Assembly: GCA_035690905.1 (NCBI GenBank)
Contig: DASSKA010000202.1
Span: forward strand, 1-7,552
Origin: DASSKA01 sp035690905
Lineage (GTDB): Bacteria > Actinomycetota > Actinomycetes > Propionibacteriales > Nocardioidaceae
Length of the DNA stretch: 7,552 nt
Reading direction: 5' to 3'
The notes below the pieces were generated by a model, which saw only the letters and a program-made list of their open reading frames with translations, ran no database searches and was not told the DNA's origin. The translations under genes were made by a program, and so were the position numbers. How positions within the stretch are numbered: the first letter of the stretch is position 1; each line of letters starts with the position of its first letter. This document shows, piece by piece, positions 1-6,124 of the stretch.

Positions 1-1
1 C

Positions 2-103
2 ACCGCCTGTGACGTGGAAGGCCGGGACCACGAGGCGGCGCCCCTGTGCTGGAACTGTGGTGCCCCGGCGAGAGTGGTCGCCCGGCCAACCGTCCGGCGG
101 TGA
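2..103 (+). CDS. C-terminal end of an unidentified protein with a CWNCG zinc-knuckle-like motif (5' truncated)
   Basis: This reading frame enters from the left edge and runs 33 codons to a TGA at 101-103. It contains a cysteine near its beginning (ACD), then the motif LCWNCGAPAR, and ends in a basic tail (RPTVRR). The C-x-x-C-G pair plus the earlier cysteine is what a small zinc ribbon or knuckle would show. About 27 of 32 sense codons end in G or C, as in the real genes downstream, although a short stretch gives weak statistics. The start lies outside the window, so length and family are unknown. It could be a small zinc-ribbon protein. It could also be chance, since other frames here are open too. 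No function is proposed, and it need not belong to the urate operon. Confidence 0.42.
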   Translation, partial: TACDVEGRDHEAAPLCWNCGAPARVVARPTVRR

Positions 104-125
104 TCCCGGTGCACTGACCGGTCGG

Positions 126-139
126 CCGTCGTACGACGG
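126..139. repeat. 14-bp perfect palindrome CCGTCGTACGACGG (operator candidate)
   Basis: The sequence reads identically on both strands over 14 bp and lies about 100 bp upstream of the operon's first start codon. Its core GTACGAC also occurs at many other places inside genes in this window, so part of the symmetry may reflect a genome-wide favoured word rather than a binding site. Confidence 0.4.
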
Positions 140-160
140 AGGCCCCAGGCGGCACATCCC

Positions 161-175
161 GTGCCAAACTGGCAC
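161..175. repeat. Inverted repeat GTGCCA-aac-TGGCAC (operator candidate)
   Basis: Two perfect 6-bp arms are separated by 3 bp, 64 bp before the malate synthase start. The short odd spacer is too tight for an RNA hairpin to be the main purpose and suits a homodimeric repressor or activator site. The regulator is not in the window. Confidence 0.42.
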
Positions 176-186
176 CTCACACGCTG

Positions 187-230
187 GGTGAACCGTGCGA
201 GGTGACGGTTTCCCATGTTCACCTGGGGAA
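187..230 (+). promoter_or_regulatory. Overlapping dyads in the leader, one covering the aceB ribosome binding site
   Basis: Three dyads overlap. Dyad A is AACCGT (191-196) with ACGGTT (205-210). Dyad B is TTCCC (210-214) with GGGAA (226-230), the latter lying inside the Shine-Dalgarno stretch of aceB. Dyad C is GGTGAAC (187-193) with GTTCACC (217-223). C shares bases with A and would compete with B. If the leader is transcribed, A+B and C are mutually exclusive folds, and only the former hides the ribosome binding site. They could equally be DNA operators; the pairings are seen, the role is inferred. Confidence 0.35.
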
Positions 231-234
231 GGGG
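225..234 (+). promoter_or_regulatory. Shine-Dalgarno stretch GGGGAAGGGG that fixes the aceB start at 240
   Basis: This purine run ends 5 nt before the ATG at 240, an optimal spacing. The in-frame GTG at 195 has no comparable site, and the 15 residues it would add do not look like malate synthase. ATG 240 is therefore preferred. Confidence 0.7.
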
Positions 235-239
235 ATGCG

Positions 240-1817
240 ATGCACGTCCGCGTGACCGGGCCCCGCGTCGACGGCGCGGAGCGGATTCTCACCGACGAGG
301 CGCTCGCCTTCGTGGCCGACCTGCAGCATGAGTTCGGGGCTCGTCGCGACCAGCTGCTGGCCGCCCGTTGTGCCCGCCGCGAGGCGGTCGCCGCCGGCCA
401 GCCGCTCGACTTCCTGCCCGAGACCCGGGACGTCCGGGAGGCCGACTGGGTGGTCGCGGAGGCGCCGGAGGACCTGACCGACCGGCGCGTGGAGATGACC
501 GGCCCGTGCGAGGCGAAGATGACCATCAATGCGCTCAACTCCGGGGCGCGGGTGTGGCTGGCCGACCTCGAGGATGCCAGCACGCCGCACTGGCGCAACG
601 TGGTCGGCGGGCAGGTGAACCTGTACGACGCGGTCCGGCGCGACATCTCCTACACCTCACCGGAGGGGAAGACCTACGCGCTTGGTGAGGGCAGGCTGGC
701 CACCATCGTGATGCGCCCGCGCGGCTGGCACTTCGACGAGCGTCACCTGCTCGTCGACGGCCAGCCGGCGATCGGCGCGCTGGTCGACTTCGGGCTGTAC
801 TTCTTCCACAACGCCGCCGAGCTGCTCGCCCGGGGCAGTGGCCCGTACTTCTACCTGGCCAAGACCGAGAGTCACCTCGAGGCCCGGCTCTGGAACGACG
901 TGTTCACGTTTGCCCAAGCCAGGCTGGGGATTCCGCACGGTTCGGTGCGCGCGACGGTGCTGATCGAGACGATCCCGGCGGCGTTCGAGATGGAGGAGAT
1001 CCTCTACGAGCTCCGCGAGCATGCCTCCGGCCTGAACGCCGGCCGGTGGGACTACCTGTTCAGCATCATCAAGTACTTCCGGGACTCCGGCCCGTCGTAC
1101 GTCCTCCCCGACCGCAACGCGGTCACGATGACCGCGCCGTTCATGCGCGCCTACGCGCAGCTGCTGGTGAAGACCTGCCACAAGCGCGGTGCGTTCGCGA
1201 TCGGCGGGATGGCGGCGTTCATCCCCAGCCGCCGCGACGAGGAGGTCAACGCCCGCGCGTTCGCCAAGGTGCGCGAGGACAAGGAGCGCGAGGCCGGCGA
1301 CGGGTTCGACGGCTCCTGGGTGGCGCACCCGGACCTGGTGCCCGTCTGCCAGGAGGTCTTCGACAAGGCGCTCGGTGACAGGCCGAACCAGCTCGGCCGG
1401 CAGCGCGACGACGTGCACGTGACCGCGGCGGACCTGCTGGACATCGCCAGCACGCCGGGCTCGGTGACCCGGGCCGGGCTGCACAACAACGTCGAGGTAG
1501 CCCTGCTGTACCTGGCGTCCTGGCTGGGCGGCTCCGGCGCGGTCGGGATTCACAACCTGATGGAGGACGCCGCGACCGCGGAGATATCGCGCTCGCAGAT
1601 CTGGCAGTGGGTGCACAACCAGGCCACCCTCGAGGACGGCACGGTGATCACCGACGCGTTGGTGCGTGAGGTGCTCGACGAGGAGCTCGCGAAGATCCAG
1701 GCCGCCGGCGTTTCCTCCGCCCACCTGCAGGAGGCGCGCGACATCTTCGAGCAGGTCGCGCTCGCTGAGGAGTTCGCGGACTTCCTCACGCTGCCGGCCT
1801 ACGAGAAGGCGCAGTGA
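240..1817 (+). CDS. aceB: Malate synthase, type A
   Basis: The enzyme condenses glyoxylate with acetyl-CoA to give malate and CoA in the cytoplasm. The product is 525 aa, the size of the A isoform (the G isoform is about 720 aa). Visible signatures are a GPCEAKMTINALNSGA block near residue 85, DLED at 109-112, the glyoxylate-binding Arg159 in MRPRGWH, Mg-ligand candidates Glu243 (IETIPAAFE) and Asp271 (GLNAGRWDY), and the catalytic-base candidate Asp443 in MEDAATAEISR. The Glu-Asp spacing of 28 equals that of E. coli AceB (250/278). It is the first gene of the operon, and its stop overlaps the next GTG by 4 bp. Isocitrate lyase is not adjacent, so its likely task is to consume glyoxylate from ureide breakdown rather than to run the glyoxylate bypass. 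Streptomyces also links a malate synthase to allantoin genes. The enzyme assignment is firm; the pathway role is inferred. Confidence 0.96.
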   Translation: MHVRVTGPRVDGAERILTDEALAFVADLQHEFGARRDQLLAARCARREAVAAGQPLDFLPETRDVREADWVVAEAPEDLTDRRVEMTGPCEAKMTINALNSGARVWLADLEDASTPHWRNVVGGQVNLYDAVRRDISYTSPEGKTYALGEGRLATIVMRPRGWHFDERHLLVDGQPAIGALVDFGLYFFHNAAELLARGSGPYFYLAKTESHLEARLWNDVFTFAQARLGIPHGSVRATVLIETIPAAFEMEEILYELREHASGLNAGRWDYLFSIIKYFRDSGPSYVLPDRNAVTMTAPFMRAYAQLLVKTCHKRGAFAIGGMAAFIPSRRDEEVNARAFAKVREDKEREAGDGFDGSWVAHPDLVPVCQEVFDKALGDRPNQLGRQRDDVHVTAADLLDIASTPGSVTRAGLHNNVEVALLYLASWLGGSGAVGIHNLMEDAATAEISRSQIWQWVHNQATLEDGTVITDALVREVLDEELAKIQAAGVSSAHLQEARDIFEQVALAEEFADFLTLPAYEKAQ

Positions 1818-3070
1818 GCGGTACGACGGACGGGGCCGGCCGGCCGATGGAGGCCGTCTCCTGGGCCGACGAGCTCGCCGACGAGCTCGACCAGCGGCTG
1901 GCCGACGACGATGCCGCGCTGGTGGCGGCCTACCCGGGACAGCGAGCCGAGCGTCAGCCGGTGCACACGGTGTACATCCCGGCCGACCGGTTCGACGCCA
2001 CATCGGTGGCCGACTGGGGGCAGCAGGCGCGCGACGCGCTCGCGCCGTACTCGGTCGGCGAGCTGGCGCAGGCGCTCTCTCTGGACGCGAGCCTGGTCGA
2101 GGAGCTGCTGCCGCGGGTGCGCACGAAGCTGGAGACCGAGCCGATCGAGGACCTGCGGGTCGACTTCGAGGACGGGTACGGCACCCGGCCGGACGCGCAG
2201 GAGGACGCCGACGTGGTCGCGGCGGCACGGGCGCTGGCCGGTGGGGACCGTCCGCCGTACTTCGGGATCAGGTTCAAGAGCTTCGAGCAGCCCACCCGCA
2301 GGCGCGGGCTGCGCACCCTGGCGCTGTTCCTCGGCACGCTCGCGGAGGGCGACGGTCTGAATCTCACCCTGCCGAAGGTCACCTCGGTCGGGCAGGTCGA
2401 GGCGATGGTGCTCGCCTGCGAGCGGCTCGAGCAGCGGCACGGGTTGCCGCGGCTGCGTTTCGAGATCCAGGTGGAGACCCCGCAGTCGATCCTCGGCGCG
2501 GACGGCACCGCCCTGGTGGCGCGGATGATCCACGCCGCGCAGGGGCGGTGCAGCGGGCTTCACTACGGGACCTACGACTACTCGGCGTCGTGCGGGATCG
2601 CCGCGGCGTACCAGTCCATGGAGCATCCCGCCGCCGACCACGCCAAGGCGGTGATGCAGGCCGCCGCCGCGAACACCGGCGTGTTCGTCTCCGACGGGTC
2701 GACGAACGTGCTGCCCGTCGGGTCCCGGGAGGCGGTCTTGGCAGCGTGGGCGCTGCACGCGCGGCTGGTGCGCCGGTCCCTGGAGCGCGGGTTCTACCAG
2801 GGCTGGGACCTGCACCCGGCCCAGCTGCCGACCCGGTTCCTCGCGACGTACGCGTTCTACCGCTCCGGGCTGCCGGCCGCGGCGAGCCGGCTGCGGGCGT
2901 ACGTCGAGGGCGCTGCCTCCGGCTACCTCGACGAGCCGGCAACCGCGGCCGCGCTGGCCGGGTTCGTGCTCCGGGGGACGGAGTGCGGCGCGGTGTCCTC
3001 CGACGAGATCGGCGCGCTGATCGGCGTGGACCTCGACCGGCTCGCCGTCCTCGCGAGACGATCCCGGTGA
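1814..3070 (+). CDS. DUF6986-type CitE/HpcH-like aldolase-superfamily protein, function unknown
   Basis: This 418-aa protein looks like the family annotated as DUF6986 in actinobacteria, a relative of citrate lyase beta and HpcH/HpaI aldolases. In order it shows VDFEDGYG (116-123), Arg153 in GIRFKSF, Glu221 in VETPQSI, SGLHYGTYDY ending in Asp255-Tyr256, and GWDLHPAQL (330-338, the CitE HPxQ motif). Glu221 and Asp255 are the expected Mg ligands. SGLxxGxxDY is shared with the malate synthase next door (SGLNAGRWDY), but the malate synthase C-terminal domain with its catalytic Asp is absent. The GTG start overlaps the aceB stop (GTGA) and GAGAAGG lies at 1803-1809; an in-frame ATG at 1847 is a weaker alternative. 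Its place between malate synthase and the urate genes suggests a substrate such as ureidoglycolate, glyoxylate or a malyl-type product. The family match is from memory, and the reaction is unknown. Confidence 0.82.
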   Translation: MSGTTDGAGRPMEAVSWADELADELDQRLADDDAALVAAYPGQRAERQPVHTVYIPADRFDATSVADWGQQARDALAPYSVGELAQALSLDASLVEELLPRVRTKLETEPIEDLRVDFEDGYGTRPDAQEDADVVAAARALAGGDRPPYFGIRFKSFEQPTRRRGLRTLALFLGTLAEGDGLNLTLPKVTSVGQVEAMVLACERLEQRHGLPRLRFEIQVETPQSILGADGTALVARMIHAAQGRCSGLHYGTYDYSASCGIAAAYQSMEHPAADHAKAVMQAAAANTGVFVSDGSTNVLPVGSREAVLAAWALHARLVRRSLERGFYQGWDLHPAQLPTRFLATYAFYRSGLPAAASRLRAYVEGAASGYLDEPATAAALAGFVLRGTECGAVSSDEIGALIGVDLDRLAVLARRSR

Positions 3071-3077
3071 GGAGGAG
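3071..3077 (+). promoter_or_regulatory. Strong ribosome binding site GGAGGAG for uraD
   Basis: This is the best Shine-Dalgarno match in the operon, placed in the 10-bp gap between the DUF6986 stop and the uraD ATG. UraD can therefore be translated without coupling to the upstream gene. Confidence 0.7.
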
Positions 3078-3080
3078 CGC

Positions 3081-3563
3081 ATGAGGCTGGCCGAGCTCAA
3101 CGCCGCAGCGGAGGATGAGCTGATCCCCGAGCTGCTCGCCTGCTGCGACGTACCCTCCTGGGCCGCTACGGTCATCGAGAAGCGGCCGTACGACGGAGTG
3201 GCCGCCCTGCGCGGCACCGCCGACGCGGCGGCCCGTGCGCTCACCGACGAGGAGGTCGACCGGGCTCTCGCGAGACACCCGCGGATCGGCGAACGACCGG
3301 CCGGCCAGAGCATGGAGGCCGGCTGGTCGCGGCAGGAGCAGTCCGGTGTCACGCCCGACGAGGCGCTCGCCCAGGCCAACCGGGACTACGAGCAGCGGTT
3401 CGGCCGGGTGTTCCTGATCTGCGCCACCGGGCTGGACAAGGAGCACATCCTGGTTGCCTTGAAGCAACGGCTCACCCACGACGAAGAGGAAGAGGCCGCA
3501 GTGGTCAAGGACGAGCTGCGCAAGATCGCGCTGATGAGGCTCGAGAAGCTGGTCACGCAATGA
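3081..3563 (+). CDS. uraD: 2-oxo-4-hydroxy-4-carboxy-5-ureidoimidazoline (OHCU) decarboxylase
   Basis: UraD converts OHCU to S-allantoin, the last of the three steps from urate, and prevents racemic allantoin from forming spontaneously. The 160-aa length is typical of the single-domain enzyme. The catalytic His66 sits in RHPRIGERP and Glu86 in SRQEQSGV, a 20-residue spacing as in characterised members (His67/Glu87 in zebrafish). FGRVFLICATGLDKEHIL and the closing RLEKLV are also family hallmarks. The N-terminal helix ELNAAAEDELIPELLACCD matches the usual start of the fold. There is no signal peptide, so it is cytoplasmic. The stop overlaps the uraH start by 4 bp (ATGA), implying coupled translation of these consecutive pathway enzymes. 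Confidence 0.95.
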   Translation: MRLAELNAAAEDELIPELLACCDVPSWAATVIEKRPYDGVAALRGTADAAARALTDEEVDRALARHPRIGERPAGQSMEAGWSRQEQSGVTPDEALAQANRDYEQRFGRVFLICATGLDKEHILVALKQRLTHDEEEEAAVVKDELRKIALMRLEKLVTQ

Positions 3564-3880
3564 GCGCCATCACCACCCATGTCCTGGACACCGCGAACGG
3601 CCGGCCCGCCCCGGGCATCACGGTCCGCCTCGAGGGCCAGGGGGTCGAGGCGGAGGGGAGCACCGACCAGGACGGGAGGTGCCGGGACCTCGGACCGGAC
3701 GAGGTCACGGCCGGCACGTACCGGCTGGTGTTCGGCACCGCGCCGTACTTCGAAAGCCTTGGCCAGCAAGGCTTCTTCCCCGAGGTCACCATCACCTTCA
3801 CGATCACCGACCCGACCCAGCACCACCACGTGCCGCTGCTGCTGAGCCCGTACGGGTACTCCACCTACCGAGGGAGCTGA
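3560..3880 (+). CDS. uraH: 5-hydroxyisourate hydrolase (transthyretin-like)
   Basis: UraH hydrolyses 5-hydroxyisourate, the product of urate oxidase, to OHCU. The protein is 106 aa, a complete single transthyretin-like domain with no signal peptide. The family signatures are all present: His7 in THVLDT, Arg40 in DQDGR, His90 in HVPLLLSPYGYSTYRGS, and the diagnostic C-terminal YRGS (103-106), which separates the hydrolase from true transthyretin. It is usually a homotetramer with active sites at the dimer interfaces. Translation begins in the uraD stop (ATGA). The last codons, encoding YRGS, also carry the AGGGAG ribosome binding site for uaZ, whose ATG lies one base beyond the stop. Confidence 0.96.
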   Translation: MSAITTHVLDTANGRPAPGITVRLEGQGVEAEGSTDQDGRCRDLGPDEVTAGTYRLVFGTAPYFESLGQQGFFPEVTITFTITDPTQHHHVPLLLSPYGYSTYRGS

Positions 3881-3881
3881 C

Positions 3882-4766
3882 ATGGCCATCCGCCTGGGAC
3901 CCAACCAGTACGGCAAGGCAGAGGTCCGCCTGGTCCGCGTCAACCGCGCCACCGCCCGCCACGACATCCGCGACCTGACCGTCTCCACGTCGCTGCGCGG
4001 CCGGTTCGACGCCGCGCACGTGCACGGCGACCAGAGCGACGTGCTGCCCACCGACACCCAGAAGAACACCGTCTTCGCGCTCGCCGAACGCGACGGCATC
4101 GGGGCCATCGAGGACTTCGCGCTGAACCTCGCCGACCACCTCATCGCCGCAACACCGGTCGCCGACGGCGCGCGCGTCGAGATCGACGAGCACGCCTGGG
4201 AGCGGATCAACGGTCACGACCACTCGTTCGTGCGCTCCGGCCGAGGAGTGCGTACGACGGTCGTGAACGTGGACGGCTCGGGGGCGAGCCGGACGTCGCA
4301 CGTGGTCTCCGGCATCAAGGACCTGACCGTGCTGAAGTCGACCGGATCGGAGTTCCACGGCTTCCTCAAGGACGAGTTCACCACGCTCCAGGAGACCGAC
4401 GACCGGATCCTGGCCACCTCGCTGGTGGCCCGCTGGCGCTACGAGCCCGTCGATGTCGACTGGGACAAGGCGCACTCCGACATCGTCGCGTTGATGCTGC
4501 AGCGGTTCGCCGACATCCACTCCTACGCGCTGCAGCAAACCCTGTACGGCATGGGGCAAGCGGTCCTCGAGACGCACCCGGAGGTCGCCGAGCTCAAGCT
4601 CTCCGCACCGAACAAGCACCACTTCCTTGTCGACCTGTCCCCGTTCGGCATGGACAACCCCGGCGAGGTGTTCTACGCCGCCGACAGGCCGTACGGACTC
4701 ATCGAGGCCTCCGTCATCCGCGACGACGCCTCCGACCCGGGCAACGCCTGGCACGGCGCCCTGTGA
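3882..4766 (+). CDS. uaZ: Urate oxidase (cofactor-independent uricase)
   Basis: This is the entry enzyme: urate plus O2 and water gives 5-hydroxyisourate and H2O2, without metal or flavin. The 294-aa length fits the two tandem T-fold domains of uricase. Expected active-site residues are visible: Lys12 in QYGKAEVRL, Thr57-Asp58 in LPTDTQKNTVFAL, Phe158 and Arg175 (17 apart, as in the Aspergillus enzyme), Gln218 in LQQTLYG, and Asn244/His246 in APNKHHFLVDLSPFG. DEFTTLQETDDRILAT is the classic mid-protein block. No peroxisomal-type tail or signal peptide is present. The H2O2 by-product implies a need for catalase; no such gene is in the window. AGGGAG at 3871-3876 is 5 nt before the ATG. The stop overlaps the allB GTG by 4 bp. 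Confidence 0.97.
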   Translation: MAIRLGPNQYGKAEVRLVRVNRATARHDIRDLTVSTSLRGRFDAAHVHGDQSDVLPTDTQKNTVFALAERDGIGAIEDFALNLADHLIAATPVADGARVEIDEHAWERINGHDHSFVRSGRGVRTTVVNVDGSGASRTSHVVSGIKDLTVLKSTGSEFHGFLKDEFTTLQETDDRILATSLVARWRYEPVDVDWDKAHSDIVALMLQRFADIHSYALQQTLYGMGQAVLETHPEVAELKLSAPNKHHFLVDLSPFGMDNPGEVFYAADRPYGLIEASVIRDDASDPGNAWHGAL

Positions 4767-6124
4767 CCCTCGACCTGGTCATCCGCGCGCGGCGGGGGGT
4801 CGTCGATGGCACCGAGCGGCCCGCCTCCGTCGGTGTCCGGGACGGGGTGGTCGTCTCCGTCGAGGAGTACGACGCGGCACCGGCCGGCGCCCCCGTCGTA
4901 CACCTGGAAGACGACGAGGTGCTGATGCCGGGAGTCGTCGACACCCACGTCCACGTCAACGATCCCGGCCGCACCGACTGGGAAGGGTTCACCAGCGCCA
5001 CCAAGGCGGCCGCCGCCGGGGGAGTGACCACGATCGTGGACATGCCGCTGAACAGCATCCCGCCCACCGTCGACCCGGACGCGCTGGACGTGAAGCGCAA
5101 GACCGCACAACAGCAGTGCTTCGTCGACGTCGGCTTCTGGGGCGGCGCCATCCCCGGCAATGTCGGCCAGCTGCGGCCGCTGCACAAGTCCGGTGTGTTC
5201 GGGTTCAAGTGCTTCCTGCTGCCCTCCGGGGTCGACGAGTTCCCGCCCTTGGACGACACCGAGCTGACAGCGGCCATGCGGGAGATCGCCTCCTTCGACG
5301 GGCTGCTGATCGTGCACGCCGAGTCCCCGCGCGCGGTGGTCGATGCGCCGAACAGCAAGTCCTACAACGACTTTCTCGCCTCGCGGCCTCCGGAGGCCGA
5401 GAACGATGCCATCATCCGGCTCATCACCCTTGCGCGCGACACCGGTTGCCGGGTGCACATCGTCCACGTCTCGAGCGCCAAGGCACTGCCGTTGCTGGCC
5501 GACGCGCGACGGGACCTGCGGCAGCTGCTGCCGGGCGCCGGCCGGGGCATCAGCATCACCGCCGAGACGTGCCCGCACTACCTGACGTTCACCGCCGAGG
5601 GGATCCCCGACGGCGCGACCCAGTACAAGTGCTGCCCACCGATCCGCGACACGGCCAACCGGGACGCGCTCTGGGAGGGGCTCCGGTCCGGCACCCTCGA
5701 CATGGTGGTCTCCGACCACTCGCCCTCGACGCCTGGCCTGAAGGCTTTGGACACCGGCGACTTCGGTGCGGCGTGGGGCGGCATCGCCTCGCTGCAGCTC
5801 GGACTCCCCGCCGTCTGGACCGAGGCACGCAGCCGCGGCTTCTCCCTGGCCGACGTGGCCGGCTGGATGTGCTCCGGACCGGCTTCCCTGGTCGGCCTCT
5901 CACGCAAGGGCAGGATCGCGGTCGGCTGCGACGCCGACTTCACGGTCCTCGCTCCGGACGAGTCGTTCACCGTCGACGTACACGCGTTGGAGCACAAGAA
6001 CCCGGTCACGCCGTACGACGGACGGACGCTGCTCGGCGTCGTACGCTCCACCTGGCTGCGCGGGCAGCGCGTCGACCTGGACGCCGCACCCCGCGGCCTG
6101 CTGCTGACCCGAGGAGAACGATGA
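4763..6124 (+). CDS. allB: Allantoinase (dinuclear-metal cyclic amidohydrolase)
   Basis: AllB opens the hydantoin ring of allantoin to give allantoate. It is 453 aa, the normal size for this amidohydrolase-superfamily TIM barrel. Metal-site residues are in order: His62 and His64 in DTHVHVNDPGRTDWEGF, the lysine likely to be carboxylated (Lys149 in FGFKCF), His185 in VHAES, His235 in HIVHVSSA and Asp318 in SDHSP. The NDPGRTDWEGF and DMPLNSIPPT blocks favour allantoinase over dihydropyrimidinase or dihydroorotase. The start is a GTG inside the uaZ stop (GTGA), with no strong Shine-Dalgarno sequence upstream, so it probably depends on ribosomes finishing uaZ. The stop overlaps alc (ATGA). Confidence 0.95.
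   Translation: MTLDLVIRARRGVVDGTERPASVGVRDGVVVSVEEYDAAPAGAPVVHLEDDEVLMPGVVDTHVHVNDPGRTDWEGFTSATKAAAAGGVTTIVDMPLNSIPPTVDPDALDVKRKTAQQQCFVDVGFWGGAIPGNVGQLRPLHKSGVFGFKCFLLPSGVDEFPPLDDTELTAAMREIASFDGLLIVHAESPRAVVDAPNSKSYNDFLASRPPEAENDAIIRLITLARDTGCRVHIVHVSSAKALPLLADARRDLRQLLPGAGRGISITAETCPHYLTFTAEGIPDGATQYKCCPPIRDTANRDALWEGLRSGTLDMVVSDHSPSTPGLKALDTGDFGAAWGGIASLQLGLPAVWTEARSRGFSLADVAGWMCSGPASLVGLSRKGRIAVGCDADFTVLAPDESFTVDVHALEHKNPVTPYDGRTLLGVVRSTWLRGQRVDLDAAPRGLLLTRGER

Larger units (their letters stand above)
104..239 (+). promoter_or_regulatory. Control region upstream of the urate/glyoxylate operon
   Basis: This 136-bp gap precedes the first gene of the operon and is dense in dyad symmetry. 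It holds GACCGGTC (116-123), a 14-bp perfect palindrome (126-139), GTGCCA-aac-TGGCAC (161-175), AACCGT-N8-ACGGTT (191-210) and GGTGAAC-N23-GTTCACC (187-193/217-223). I could not find a convincing -35/-10 pair (TTGAC-like plus TANNNT-like), so the promoter is placed here only by position. One or more dyads are probably operators for a regulator encoded outside the window. Purine and allantoin genes in actinobacteria are commonly under IclR-, GntR- or MarR-type control, but none of these dyads matches an operator I can name. Confidence 0.5.

Noticed and set aside
9..191. 60-codon plus-strand frame in the leader
   Set aside because: It overlaps the better frame ending at 103 and the dyad-rich control region, and its R/G/P-rich composition lacks motifs.
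195..239. Upstream GTG start for malate synthase
   Set aside because: The extra 15 residues are not malate-synthase-like, and the strong ribosome site at 225-234 serves ATG 240.
657..2228. 523-codon open frame on the minus strand across aceB and the DUF6986 gene
   Set aside because: It is antisense to two genes with clear family motifs, is arginine/proline-rich low-complexity, and is an expected by-product of high GC content.
1814..3070. Calling the DUF6986 gene a second malate synthase or citrate lyase beta
   Set aside because: It lacks the C-terminal malate synthase domain with the catalytic Asp, and no citrate lyase alpha or gamma subunits are present, so only superfamily membership is supported.
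4627..6120. Long in-frame extension upstream of alc giving an 848-codon frame
   Set aside because: The extension is the out-of-frame shadow of allB. Allantoicase homology begins at the ATG at 6121, which has its own GAGGAG site.
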